DNA of 63,458 nucleotides. It comes from Bermanella sp034110565. GTDB taxonomy: Bacteria > Pseudomonadota > Gammaproteobacteria > Pseudomonadales > Oceanobacteraceae. A program made the translations under genes and the position numbers. The DNA lies in contig JAWUYY010000078.1 in assembly GCA_034110565.1 (NCBI GenBank), forward strand, positions 1 through 63,458, in the 5' to 3' direction. Below the pieces are notes generated by a model. The model was not told where the DNA came from. It saw nothing but the letters and a program-made list of their open reading frames with translations, and made no database searches. Positions 16,981-25,358 of this stretch are shown one piece after another. Positions within the stretch are counted from its first letter, which is position 1. The number at the start of each line of letters is the position of its first letter.

Positions 16981-18259
16981 GATGATTCTCCATCTCATGA
17001 TGATCATGAACCATTGTCTGATCCATGGCAGAGGGGAGATTAGTCGTCATGGTATTTGAATCTGCATCTATTCGATTTAATTCTGCCGATACATTTGATT
17101 CACTATCAATTAAAAACTGAGCTGAAGTAACGATACTCTGCCCTGCCTTTAAACCAGATAATATTTCTGTAACACCTTGTGCTTGCAAGCCTGTGGTCAC
17201 ACTGACTGAACGGAACTTCCCACTGCCTAATGCCAATACCACACGTTCACCTGAACCTGTTAAGATAATGGCATTATCTGGCACAGTTAATCGCGGCAAA
17301 GTGGGTTTTGTTTCAATACTTAACTGTGCAAACATATTGGGTTTGAGTAATAAGTCAGCATTATCAAATACAACTCGAACTTGTTGCGTACGATTAACCG
17401 CATTCATATTCGGGAAAATGTAATCCACTTTTCCTTGCCATCTTTTATCAGCAAAGGCTTTCACGCTCATAGTGACAGGCAAGCCAAGTTCTAACCAGGC
17501 CGACTGAGATTCAAATACTTCGGCTATCACCCAAATACTGGATAAATCTGCGCTCGCAAGCATTTCAACTTGCGGCTGCACATACATGCCTTCACGAACA
17601 TTAAGATGTGAAACATAACCTGATTTTTTCGCATAAAATGTCAAACGCTGTTTGACGGTTTTATTCTTTTGTAATTCATTAATTTGCTGAGTACTGACAC
17701 CCAGCGCTTGTAGTTTTAAACGAGAGGATTGCAATAAGGAATGGTTAACTGTATTTAACGCTGCTATGAATTCTTCTTGACCATAAACGAGTTCTGGACT
17801 GTATAAATCGTATAGCTTGTCACCTTTTTGTATTTTATCGCCCACACTGTATACATACAGTTTTTCAACCCAGCCATTCGTGCGACTATGATAATGCTGC
17901 ACACTGGTATCATCATATTGCAGAAATCCGGCCACATTTAAATCCTGACGCATGATCTGTGATTTAACCTTTGCGGTTCTTACACCTAACTCACTTTCTA
18001 TTTGCGAGGATATAGTAACTGTACCTACTGGGACTGACTCAGTTTTAGCCGTTTCATAAACAGGTACAAGATCCATCCCCATGGGAGACTTCCCTGGGCC
18101 ATCTTTACGATAACTTGCATCCATGGGTGCAACCCAATACAAAGGCTTTTGAGTTTCTTCCTCAATAGAGTCCAGTGAAATTCTATTCACTAGAAACCCA
18201 GAAATTATGACACCTAATACAAAGGTTATAACAGGTATAGCAATGGATTTTTTCAGCAT
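16973..18259 (-). CDS. cusB: CusB-family periplasmic adaptor of metal RND exporter (428 aa)
   Basis: A membrane-fusion protein linking the CusA pump to an outer-membrane factor. It has an N-terminal membrane anchor (about 5-25), a Met-rich heavy-metal-binding-like segment (PMDASYRKDGPG...SPMGMDLVP, about 45-67) lacking the Cys found in many relatives, then hairpin, lipoyl and beta-barrel domains. The C-terminus is rich in Met and His (VHDHHEMENHHD), a possible metal-handing tail. No CusC gene follows, so a TolC-like factor elsewhere must be used. Confidence 0.92.
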   Translation of the reverse strand: MLKKSIAIPVITFVLGVIISGFLVNRISLDSIEEETQKPLYWVAPMDASYRKDGPGKSPMGMDLVPVYETAKTESVPVGTVTISSQIESELGVRTAKVKSQIMRQDLNVAGFLQYDDTSVQHYHSRTNGWVEKLYVYSVGDKIQKGDKLYDLYSPELVYGQEEFIAALNTVNHSLLQSSRLKLQALGVSTQQINELQKNKTVKQRLTFYAKKSGYVSHLNVREGMYVQPQVEMLASADLSSIWVIAEVFESQSAWLELGLPVTMSVKAFADKRWQGKVDYIFPNMNAVNRTQQVRVVFDNADLLLKPNMFAQLSIETKPTLPRLTVPDNAIILTGSGERVVLALGSGKFRSVSVTTGLQAQGVTEILSGLKAGQSIVTSAQFLIDSESNVSAELNRIDADSNTMTTNLPSAMDQTMVHDHHEMENHHD

Positions 18260-18314
18260 AAATTAACAACACTTTATTTAAATAACGACAAATTTTAGAC
18301 GTAACTTGGGTGTG

Positions 18315-18647
18315 TTAAGCAAGAATGGGAGGGCGGTAAAGGTTATTTGAGTGGGCAGAGAAAAAGCTGGTCGTGTATTCGCTGACCACTGAAGGTTTTG
18401 GTCTAATTGGTAGTGCAATGGCACTCATGATCATGACAGATGCCATCATTTGACACTGGCAATCTTGATCACAACAGTCACTCATGGTCGCGCTACTATC
18501 AGTATTCACCTCGTGACACGGCATTTGCAACATAGGTGCAGGGACTAATGTGGTGGCTTTGGCCGTCATCATTTGCGCAGCATAAGACTGACCAATACCT
18601 TGTATTAGCAGCATCACGCATAACATTATGATGTGGAGTGGTTTCAT
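18315..18647 (-). CDS. Small secreted Cys/Met-rich protein of copper locus (110 aa)
   Basis: The product begins with a signal peptide (LCVMLLIQGIGQSYAA). The mature part contains QMPCHE, then SDCCDQDCQCQMM, a dense Cys/Met cluster that could bind soft metals, and ends NNLYRPPILA. The RPP-type tail and Cys/His/Met content resemble DUF2946/CopL-like small proteins next to copper exporters. It is 55 bases upstream of cusB on the same strand and is probably the first gene of the operon. Function is inferred only from composition and place. Confidence 0.7.
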   Translation of the reverse strand: MKPLHIIMLCVMLLIQGIGQSYAAQMMTAKATTLVPAPMLQMPCHEVNTDSSATMSDCCDQDCQCQMMASVMIMSAIALPIRPKPSVVSEYTTSFFSAHSNNLYRPPILA

Positions 18648-18711
18648 AGTTTAACCAAAGCCAATGGGGAACCCGATGATCTTACGCCAGATATAGCACC
18701 TAGCAAAGGCA

Positions 18712-19575
18712 TTACTTAAGAGAATCCTGATCAAGCTTAGTTCCCTTTTTTAATAACGAGCCTGCGGTATGTGAAAAAGGCAACCATAACATGCCCGGTA
18801 GATACTGGGTTTGTTTGGCTTGCGTATAGCCTTTTACGCCAATATCCATTCCTAGGTGTCCTTTGCTTGGTTGCTCTTGGTAGCTTGAAAAGAGTCGATC
18901 CCAACAGCTCAAGTTAAAGCCGAAATTACGATTGCTTTCATCTATAATAGTTGAATGATGTACTCTATGCATATCTGGAGTGACAATAAATAATCTCAAC
19001 ATCGCATCCACTTTTTTGGGTAACGCTACATTGGCATGGTTAAACATGGCCGTACCATTTAAAATAATTTCAAATATCATGATCGCAAAAACAGACGGAC
19101 CAAGTATCAGAACCAATGAGAACTTAATCAACAAAGACAATAGTATTTCGACTGTGTGAAAACGCGAGCCTGTCGTGACATCTATATCTTGATCCACATG
19201 ATGTACTTTATGCAGCGCCCATAGCATAGGAATAACGTGAAAGAGTCTATGCTGCCAGTAAATGGCCATATCAAAAATAAATAGCGTTGCAACAAATGCC
19301 AATACTGGATTTACATCTAAAATATAAAATAACCCAATTTGATTTTGTTCTGCATATTGCGCGACCCCAACCGTAGCAAGAGGTACGAGTAAACGTACAA
19401 AAAAACTATTCACAAAAACCAAACCTATATTTTGGCTCCATCTTAATAAACGAGAATACTTTCTAGGACGTTTTGGTGATGCCACTTCCCAAAGCATCAT
19501 AACTACTAAAATCAAAAAAAAGCAGGCGCTTCGAACCATGACCTCATTGGCAATCACCCAATCAGTTATGTTCAT
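18712..19575 (-). CDS. Sterol desaturase/fatty acid hydroxylase family protein (287 aa)
   Basis: An integral-membrane di-iron oxygenase. Histidine clusters are HRLFH, LHKVHH, RFHTVE and the C-terminal MHRVHH, with several hydrophobic helices around them. Family members hydroxylate or desaturate lipids; the substrate here is unknown. I start at the ATG at 19575, one base after the upstream stop, though ATG at 19590 overlapping that stop is possible. It is the last gene of a four-gene operon whose third gene is a COG0523 metallochaperone, which may help metallate this enzyme. Confidence 0.9.
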   Translation of the reverse strand: MNITDWVIANEVMVRSACFFLILVVMMLWEVASPKRPRKYSRLLRWSQNIGLVFVNSFFVRLLVPLATVGVAQYAEQNQIGLFYILDVNPVLAFVATLFIFDMAIYWQHRLFHVIPMLWALHKVHHVDQDIDVTTGSRFHTVEILLSLLIKFSLVLILGPSVFAIMIFEIILNGTAMFNHANVALPKKVDAMLRLFIVTPDMHRVHHSTIIDESNRNFGFNLSCWDRLFSSYQEQPSKGHLGMDIGVKGYTQAKQTQYLPGMLWLPFSHTAGSLLKKGTKLDQDSLK

Positions 19576-19576
19576 G

Positions 19577-20509
19577 TTATTTAACCCCATTCACAAGACG
19601 ATAATCATTAACCATATTTTTGATGGCGTCGATATCTAACGGCTTAGTATCAATGCATTCAATAACACTTGGTTGGCTATTTTTCATTACCGATAACGCA
19701 AAGTAGCTCAAGCTGGATTCTGTTTCACTAATATTAATAACCGCTACCTTCTCATCTTGAACCAATAACCCTTTCACTCGAGATAACTTCAATGTCGCTA
19801 ATGCTCGCATCATATTTTCAAGCTGCCAACTGGTCCCCTCAAAATGCAACACTTCTGTATAAAACGATAAGTCTTCATTGCGTATTTGAAAAGGTTTATG
19901 TTTTTCAGTTATTTCACATTTAATAATATCTAGCGTCAGTTGTGCCTGACGAATTTTAACCGACGGGCGTTTAAAGTCATCCGCAAGACGATCAAATAAA
20001 TTCAAATCATCTTCACTAACAACTTCACACTTATTAGCCACTAATACATCAGCAGCATAAAGCTGGCGTAGATAGAGTTCATGATAACGGTATTTAGGTT
20101 GCGACAAATGTCTTGGGTCAATAACACAGACAATACCATTAAGTCGCAAATGGGTTTTATAGCTGTCTTCTTGCAGTAATGCAGCAATATTATCCACATG
20201 TCCAAGGCCGCTAGGCTCAATAAGAATACGATCTAGTTGTTCATGGCGAATCAATTGATTAAGCGCTGTTTGAAATGACAACAACGCAGCGCAGCAAGCA
20301 CAACCACCTGCTATCTGTTTGATAATTACTTCATCACCCTGAAAAATATGCCCGTCAATTCCTTGCTGTCCGTATTCATTAACCAGAATTGCCCAGCGTT
20401 CGTTTTTAGGCTTGTGCTCGATAAGGTGTTGAATGCAGCTGGTTTTACCAACGCCTAAAAAACCAGTGATGATATGTGTATCTATTAATTGAGTTTGACT
20501 ATCTGTAAT
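19577..20509 (-). CDS. CobW/COG0523-family GTPase with apparent ATT start (310 aa)
   Basis: A G3E GTPase of the metallochaperone type. The Walker A region reads HIITGFLGVGKTS, then LVNEYGQQGIDG, the metal-binding GGCACC (CxCC) and the base/Mg motif IEPSGLGHVD, with VANKCEVV as the G4 NKxD-like motif; the CobW C-terminal domain follows. The frame upstream of Walker A contains no ATG, GTG or TTG. The natural start position is ATT at 20507-20509 (ATT ACA GAT AGT), with TAGGTG upstream and the previous gene's stop seven bases away. The first ordinary start, TTG at 20284, would delete the G1 motif. Reading as an intact gene is my judgement. Confidence 0.82.
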   Translation of the reverse strand: MTDSQTQLIDTHIITGFLGVGKTSCIQHLIEHKPKNERWAILVNEYGQQGIDGHIFQGDEVIIKQIAGGCACCAALLSFQTALNQLIRHEQLDRILIEPSGLGHVDNIAALLQEDSYKTHLRLNGIVCVIDPRHLSQPKYRYHELYLRQLYAADVLVANKCEVVSEDDLNLFDRLADDFKRPSVKIRQAQLTLDIIKCEITEKHKPFQIRNEDLSFYTEVLHFEGTSWQLENMMRALATLKLSRVKGLLVQDEKVAVINISETESSLSYFALSVMKNSQPSVIECIDTKPLDIDAIKNMVNDYRLVNGVK

Positions 20510-20516
20510 GGGACAC

Positions 20517-21263
20517 CTACCAAACGTTAATATTGTAAGGCTTAAGAATTTTTTGTAACTGACCGTTTCTTTTCAATATAGGCATGGCATCGTTTACCAT
20601 TTTTATCCATTTTTTTTTGCTTGGCCCACAAGCGAAATACATAGGATTTCCTTTTAACGCATGACCCGCCTTTACCACTTTTTTAGTTAGGTCTAGCTCC
20701 TGTAATTTAGCGGCCATGACATAAGTACTTTCAACTAAGGTGTCAATGCGACCTGACATTAATTTTTTAATATTCGTATTTAGTGCATTGTCGCCACTAA
20801 CCACCTGCACTTTGTGCGTTGTAAAGTACACATCTAAGGTAGGTCCATAGGAATAGCCACTTATAATACCAATGCTGCGATGATTCAATACGGTGGTATC
20901 GCCATTATATTTCCATGAGTCTTTTTTTAATTTATAAAACATGGTTTCATCTACTCCCCAATGATTATTAGGAAATAAAAAATCTGGGGCATCGGCTTTA
21001 TAAGCTCCTACTACACAGTCAAATACACCTACGCGAGTTTGTTGTAACGCACGCTGCCATGGCATTAATTTGTAATCCACTTTTATACCACTAGGCTCGA
21101 AAATAGCTTTGGCAATCTCAATCATATAACCGGGTTTATCACTTTCAGGCACTCCATTCATTGGATACCAATAATCGGCCCGAATTGAAATACTCTCAGC
21201 TTGTACCTGCGTGACACACAAGCCTGAGATTAAAAAAAAGAGACATAAACGATATACACTCAC
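20517..21263 (-). CDS. Periplasmic solute-binding protein, SBP family 3-like (248 aa)
   Basis: A signal peptide (MSVYRLCLFFLISGLCVTQVQA) is followed by a transporter substrate-binding domain: PGYMIEIAKAIFEPSGIKVDYKLMPW near the start and FDCVVGAYKADAPDF. Such proteins bind amino acids or similar small ligands, but no permease or ATPase is encoded beside it. It may be an orphan sensor or binding protein. It starts with GTG preceded by AAGGAA, nine bases after the flavodoxin-like gene, and ends seven bases before the CobW gene. Confidence 0.85.
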   Translation of the reverse strand: MSVYRLCLFFLISGLCVTQVQAESISIRADYWYPMNGVPESDKPGYMIEIAKAIFEPSGIKVDYKLMPWQRALQQTRVGVFDCVVGAYKADAPDFLFPNNHWGVDETMFYKLKKDSWKYNGDTTVLNHRSIGIISGYSYGPTLDVYFTTHKVQVVSGDNALNTNIKKLMSGRIDTLVESTYVMAAKLQELDLTKKVVKAGHALKGNPMYFACGPSKKKWIKMVNDAMPILKRNGQLQKILKPYNINVW

Positions 21264-21272
21264 AACAATTCC

Positions 21273-21734
21273 TTAAATCATGCCTTCACTTAGTGCCACA
21301 GCCATTGATTGTGCTATGGTCTTACTCTCTTGAATAAAAGTCGCCTGCCAAGGCCCTTTACACACCACAATATCCTGCACCCAACGCCAGCGTAAACCGG
21401 TTAAAATAGTCTGCAATGCGCGACATGTTCCTGTGCCGTCATGGCCAGCACGAACAACCGCGACCACTGGTAAGCCTTGTTTAACGTCTAGGCAAGGATA
21501 GTAAACCCTATCAAAGAAATCTTTCAATGCGCCGCTCATATACCCTAGATTTTCTGTGGTGCCTAAAATAATGCCATCACACGCCAAGACATCTTCGGCA
21601 TTAGCATCAAAAGGGCTTTTGACCTTTAGTTGCAGGTTGTCTAGGTTTTCTTCTGCCACAGCCTTAACCATAGCATTCACCATGGCTTGTGTGTTTTGCG
21701 AGGGGGCGTGAAACACCAACAATAATGTTTTCAT
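21273..21734 (-). CDS. Flavodoxin-fold (NADPH-dependent FMN reductase-like) protein (153 aa)
   Basis: MKTLLLVFHAPSQNTQAMV is the phosphate-binding loop of a flavodoxin-like domain. GIILGTTENLGYMSGALKDFFDRVYYP is the WrbA/NQO-type flavin-contact segment. The domain is short and complete at 153 aa, probably binding FMN in the cytoplasm. The ATG at 21734 with GGAAG upstream was chosen; the open frame continues upstream but antisense to the next gene. It is the first gene of the operon with the binding protein, the CobW-like GTPase and the membrane hydroxylase, and could donate electrons to the last of these (inference). Confidence 0.85.
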   Translation of the reverse strand: MKTLLLVFHAPSQNTQAMVNAMVKAVAEENLDNLQLKVKSPFDANAEDVLACDGIILGTTENLGYMSGALKDFFDRVYYPCLDVKQGLPVVAVVRAGHDGTGTCRALQTILTGLRWRWVQDIVVCKGPWQATFIQESKTIAQSMAVALSEGMI

Positions 21735-21810
21735 CGCTACTTCCTTTTCGAGACGTGTATCATATGATTTATTAAAGGGTACATTGAATCCCGTTATTAG
21801 AGAAATAACC

Positions 21811-22080
21811 ATGAACGCAACCCATTTTAATATTGAACACCAAGCCGACCAGCAACGCTTTTGTATCGCCATTGGTGATGATGAGGCCGTATTGGAGTAC
21901 AAGCTATTAGACGAGCATACATTGGACTTTACTCGCACTTATGTGCCGTTTCGCCATCGCGGCCAAGGCCATGCTGAAGCCCTAGTTCATGCCGGTTTAG
22001 CTTGGGCAAACACCCAAGGCTACTCAATAAAAGCCAGCTGCTGGTATGTGGATAAGTTTTTAAAACAGGATACCAATTAA
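21811..22080 (+). CDS. GNAT-type N-acetyltransferase, YidJ/YjdJ-like small form (89 aa)
   Basis: A compact GCN5-related acetyltransferase. The acetyl-CoA-binding loop is FRHRGQGHAEALV, preceded by DFTRTYVP and followed by GYSIKASCWYVDKFL, the usual order in the short (about 90-aa) stand-alone forms. The target is unknown. The ATG at 21811 was chosen over an upstream TTG. It is three bases before the GIY-YIG gene, so they are probably co-transcribed. Confidence 0.88.
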   Translation: MNATHFNIEHQADQQRFCIAIGDDEAVLEYKLLDEHTLDFTRTYVPFRHRGQGHAEALVHAGLAWANTQGYSIKASCWYVDKFLKQDTN

Positions 22081-22083
22081 GCC

Positions 22084-22347
22084 ATGAGCTGGTTTGTTTA
22101 TATTGTGAAATGCGCCGATGACACACTCTATACTGGCGTAACAACCGATATAGAACGTCGAATTAATGAGCATAACCACTGCACTCGTAAGGGGGCAAAA
22201 TACACCCGAGTACGACGCCCGGTAACGCTTGTCTACCACGAGCCCCAAGACACTCGGTCGAGCGCTTGCAAGCGAGAATCTAGCATTAAAAAGTTAACAC
22301 GCACACAGAAAGCCTCATTAATATCAGATGATTCAACCCCAGCTTAA
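22084..22347 (+). CDS. GIY-YIG nuclease superfamily protein, YhbQ-like (87 aa)
   Basis: A single GIY-YIG domain: WFVYIVKCADDTLYTGVT carries the GIY and YIG-equivalent strands, then R and E residues (IERRINEHN) and KGAKYTRVRRPVTLVYHE. Small members such as YhbQ may act in DNA processing, but their role is poorly defined. The last 15 bases overlap the convergent metallopeptidase gene. Confidence 0.92.
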   Translation: MSWFVYIVKCADDTLYTGVTTDIERRINEHNHCTRKGAKYTRVRRPVTLVYHEPQDTRSSACKRESSIKKLTRTQKASLISDDSTPA

Positions 22348-23046
22348 CGCGGCGCTGTTTTGCTTCAACCAAGCTTGCTGCTGTTTATAATCAGGGCAAT
22401 AACGCGCAACACATCGCCAAAATGCTTGGCTATGATTGTGGTGCTTTAAATGGCTCACTTCATGGCAAATTAAATAGTCGATCACCGCTTTTGGCGCTCC
22501 CATGATCAACCAGTTGTATTGAATATCCCCTTTTGACGTGCAATGTCCCCACTTGGTTTTAGTACGGCGAAATTTTACGTTAACCAGCTTGTGGTCCAAA
22601 CCATATTGCTTCGCCAGCTCCCAAGTGCGTTGCACCATATAGGCGGCTGCCTGCTGCTTAAAGAACGCTTCTAGCGCACTTTTAATCTGTTTTAATTGTT
22701 CATTTGCATCAGACTTAACACTGCTAACTCCTAGGTTGATAACATCACCCCTTACGTTAACACCCTTTAGGTTATGCAGCTTAATTTCACACTCACGACC
22801 CAACCACAATAGTGACTGTCCTTCCTCTAAAGCAGGTTTCATCTGAGTTTGTTGTGCCTGTTGCGCTAGTTTCTGGCGTACCCAAGCTTGCTTACTGAAT
22901 AAAAACTCTTGCGCCCATTTATCTTCAACAAACTCTGGTATGCGCACTTCAACCTCACCGCTGCGCACATGAATAGCCGCACTTTTACGCTTAGAGCGTA
23001 CAAGTGCATAGGTAAACCCCAACTGGGTTAGGTAGCTAGTGTTCAT
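22333..23046 (-). CDS. YgjP-like M48-type metallopeptidase (237 aa)
   Basis: The zinc site HEVSHLKHHNHS (HExxH plus a further His) lies near residue 190, preceded by the conserved VKFRRTKTKWGHCTSKGDI. This is the DUF45/YgjP family of predicted cytosolic zinc proteases, full length at about 240 aa. The start overlaps the DUF3820 stop by four bases, so the two are translationally coupled. The substrate is unknown. Confidence 0.93.
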   Translation of the reverse strand: MNTSYLTQLGFTYALVRSKRKSAAIHVRSGEVEVRIPEFVEDKWAQEFLFSKQAWVRQKLAQQAQQTQMKPALEEGQSLLWLGRECEIKLHNLKGVNVRGDVINLGVSSVKSDANEQLKQIKSALEAFFKQQAAAYMVQRTWELAKQYGLDHKLVNVKFRRTKTKWGHCTSKGDIQYNWLIMGAPKAVIDYLICHEVSHLKHHNHSQAFWRCVARYCPDYKQQQAWLKQNSAALSWG

Positions 23047-23276
23047 TCATTAACCACGTAGGTTTTACCTCTAAGCGGATCAAGTATGCCTTCTAGGCCA
23101 TTAATTTTAATTTCTAAGCACAAGCCCAACAACATACCCAAACGACCCTGAGGCCAGCCCTTATGTTGAAACCATAATAAGTACTCTTCGGGTAAATCCA
23201 CCAGCACGCGACCTTGGTATTTACCAAAGGGCATGGGCATATTGGCTAGGGCCAATAAATCTTTTTGATCAAACAT
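23043..23276 (-). CDS. DUF3820 family protein (77 aa)
   Basis: Recognised by MPFGKYQGRVLVDLPEEYLL and WFQHKGWPQGRLG, the family's conserved core; length about 75 aa is usual. DUF3820 proteins are small, cytosolic and uncharacterised, with a fold related to exonuclease-associated modules. It forms a two-gene unit with the YgjP-like protease. Confidence 0.9.
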   Translation of the reverse strand: MFDQKDLLALANMPMPFGKYQGRVLVDLPEEYLLWFQHKGWPQGRLGMLLGLCLEIKINGLEGILDPLRGKTYVVNE

Positions 23277-23408
23277 GATAAGTCCTCTGCCCGCAGTTTA
23301 TCATTTCATCCTCAGCTTACCCAGAACCCAGATGACAACTACACTTGCCAGAGTACTATTCAATGCTATACATTAGTTATTTCTAATATTAATTCGAGGA
23401 GTCCACTA

Positions 23409-23792
23409 ATGCCGGTCACTAAAGACGAACTATTAAACAACGCTCGCCAGTGCTTACACATCATCAACGCCGAAGAAGCTGAAGCCTTTATCGCCAGCAA
23501 TGCGATCCTTTTAGATGTACGCGAACCCAGTGAATACGATATGGGACATCTTCCTGACGCAGTGCACATTCCACGGGGCTTGCTGGAGTTTATGGTGGGT
23601 AATCATCCTGCGCTGGAAAACTTTCAACAAGATATAGTGGTGTATTGTAAAAATGGTGGCCGCTCAACCCTAGCTGCAGATTTGTTACAGCGCATGGGGT
23701 TTGAGAACATCCATATGATGCAAGGGGGCTTTGATAATTGGAGCGGTACCGTGCACAAAGTTGAAATTCCTAGCAATCAATACCCAGGGTAA
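23409..23792 (+). CDS. Rhodanese-like domain protein (127 aa)
   Basis: A single rhodanese domain. LLDVREPSEYDMGHLPDAVH is the CH2A-type motif and VVYCKNGGRSTLAADLL holds the active-site Cys (CKNGGR loop). It probably carries a persulfide sulfur in the cytoplasm. The ATG at 23409 has GAGGAG upstream. It is 22 bases before the OsmC gene, which suggests a shared sulfur/peroxide role. Confidence 0.92.
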   Translation: MPVTKDELLNNARQCLHIINAEEAEAFIASNAILLDVREPSEYDMGHLPDAVHIPRGLLEFMVGNHPALENFQQDIVVYCKNGGRSTLAADLLQRMGFENIHMMQGGFDNWSGTVHKVEIPSNQYPG

Positions 23793-23814
23793 TTATATAA
23801 AACAGGAGCAACAT

Positions 23815-24249
23815 ATGAGTGAACACACAGCGAGTATCTCTTGGCACAAACAAGGCTCGTTTACCCACGAAGGTTTTGAACGTGGCCATGAAGCAGTTTT
23901 ATCTGGCCACACTATTCCCATGTCTGGCGCAAATGCACCCGCCTATGCAGACCCAGAACAAATGCTAGCCGCCAGTCTTGCTAGCTGTCACATGCAAACG
24001 TTTCTCGCATTAGCCGCGAAAAAGCGCCTTCAGGTTGAACACTATGAAGACACCGCAACAGCCAAGGTCGAAACTAACAGTGACGGCAAGCTATACGTTA
24101 GCGAAGTGCGCTTAACACCTAAAGCCACCTTCTCTGGGGATAAACGGCCAACCCAAGAAGAGATTGAAAAAATGCACCATAAGGCTCATGAGCACTGCTT
24201 TATCAGTAACTCATTAATATCTAAAACCCTGATTACGCCTGAGCTGTAA
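23815..24249 (+). CDS. OsmC-family protein (144 aa)
   Basis: An OsmC/Ohr-fold thiol-dependent peroxidase. The first conserved Cys is in LAASLASCHMQTFLALAAKK and the second in AHEHCFISNSL. Members reduce organic hydroperoxides with a reactive Cys pair. AGGAG precedes the ATG. It lies directly after the rhodanese gene. Confidence 0.92.
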   Translation: MSEHTASISWHKQGSFTHEGFERGHEAVLSGHTIPMSGANAPAYADPEQMLAASLASCHMQTFLALAAKKRLQVEHYEDTATAKVETNSDGKLYVSEVRLTPKATFSGDKRPTQEEIEKMHHKAHEHCFISNSLISKTLITPEL

Positions 24250-24353
24250 ATCACACGAGTTAAACTCGCTTGCATTTGTCCGATTTAGACTTAGGCAAGC
24301 CAGTCTTGCTTAGTTATGATCGAGCCATAAAAAATAACAATAACAGGCCTAGC

Positions 24354-25010
24354 ATGACATCAAAGCAATGCCAATATTGGCTAGCTGCCTTTATCACAAG
24401 CAGCGGCTTATACTTAACTTGCCATCACCTTGATCTTTTCGGGTTAGGCTGGATTCTAAAGATAATTCCAATTCTATTATTGATCGGTTATGTATGGCTC
24501 AGGTTAAAAGGCCAACCCCGCCTTTTTCTATTACTGGGTTTAATCTTCTCACTAACAGGCGATGTACTGCTGTCGCTTGATGGGTTATTTATTCAAGGGC
24601 TTGGCGCATTTTTGCTGGCTCAGCTGACATACGCCACACTGTTTTTTAAACAAGCAAGACTCTCCACTCAAGGTGCTGTATTTGGCTGCGCTATTTTGAT
24701 GTTTATAGTCATTGCGGCTTGGCAAATAGTGCCTCATACCGACGAGATGAAGTGGGTTGTTTTAGCCTACATGGGAGCAATCTCACTTATGGCCATAAGT
24801 GCAGGTTTTCGCGCAGACCCTCATTTTTTATTAACCGCCCTAGGTGCCGCCACTTTTATGCTTAGCGATACCCTTATTGCCGTTAATAAATTTGTGGCTC
24901 CTTTTCCATGGGCCGGTATCGCTATTATGTTCACCTATTACCTTGCCCAACTCATGATAATACTAGGTATTTCACGCCATTGGCTTAGCCAACAGGCTGC
25001 ACACAACTAA
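24354..25010 (+). CDS. YhhN-family membrane protein, lysoplasmalogenase-like (218 aa)
   Basis: An integral membrane protein of the TMEM86/YhhN family with about seven or eight hydrophobic helices and the conserved acidic motifs LTGDVLLSL and MLSDTLIAVNKF. Characterised relatives hydrolyse the vinyl-ether bond of lysoplasmalogen. Whether a plasmalogen is the substrate in this bacterium is uncertain. The start at 24354 follows AGGCCTAGC. Confidence 0.85.
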   Translation: MTSKQCQYWLAAFITSSGLYLTCHHLDLFGLGWILKIIPILLLIGYVWLRLKGQPRLFLLLGLIFSLTGDVLLSLDGLFIQGLGAFLLAQLTYATLFFKQARLSTQGAVFGCAILMFIVIAAWQIVPHTDEMKWVVLAYMGAISLMAISAGFRADPHFLLTALGAATFMLSDTLIAVNKFVAPFPWAGIAIMFTYYLAQLMIILGISRHWLSQQAAHN

Positions 25011-25054
25011 GGTTCATCAACTATACTCAGGCTAAACCTCGTAAGGATCTAACC

Positions 25055-25327
25055 ATGTCGATTAGTGATCAAATACAAAATTATTATGAAAACAAGGTGG
25101 TTGATGCCATTAACCGTGTCGCTCAACCTAAAGGCTACAACCTAGAACAGCTAACGGATCTCGCCTGCTTAGCCTTGAATAATTTACCTACTCGTTATTA
25201 TCGCCACGAGGTGGATTTAGCCTTTTACATGTCGGCTCAAGAGCATCAGGAGATAAAAGAGAAAGTCGAAAAAGCGGTTCTGTATGCCATCGACTATTTA
25301 GAGAAAAACAAAGAAAAACAAAGATAA
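25055..25327 (+). CDS. ComFB-domain protein (90 aa)
   Basis: A single ComFB domain: an N-terminal helix with YYENKVVDAINRV, then DLACLALNNLPTRYYRHEVDLAFYM, which is the family signature. ComFB was named for a late competence gene; related domains have been described as cyclic-dinucleotide receptors in cyanobacteria. It stands alone here, and a signalling role would be inference. GTAAGGATC precedes the ATG. Confidence 0.85.
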   Translation: MSISDQIQNYYENKVVDAINRVAQPKGYNLEQLTDLACLALNNLPTRYYRHEVDLAFYMSAQEHQEIKEKVEKAVLYAIDYLEKNKEKQR

Positions 25328-25358
25328 GCAAGCCCAGACGTAGGCTTGCTAAAATGAC

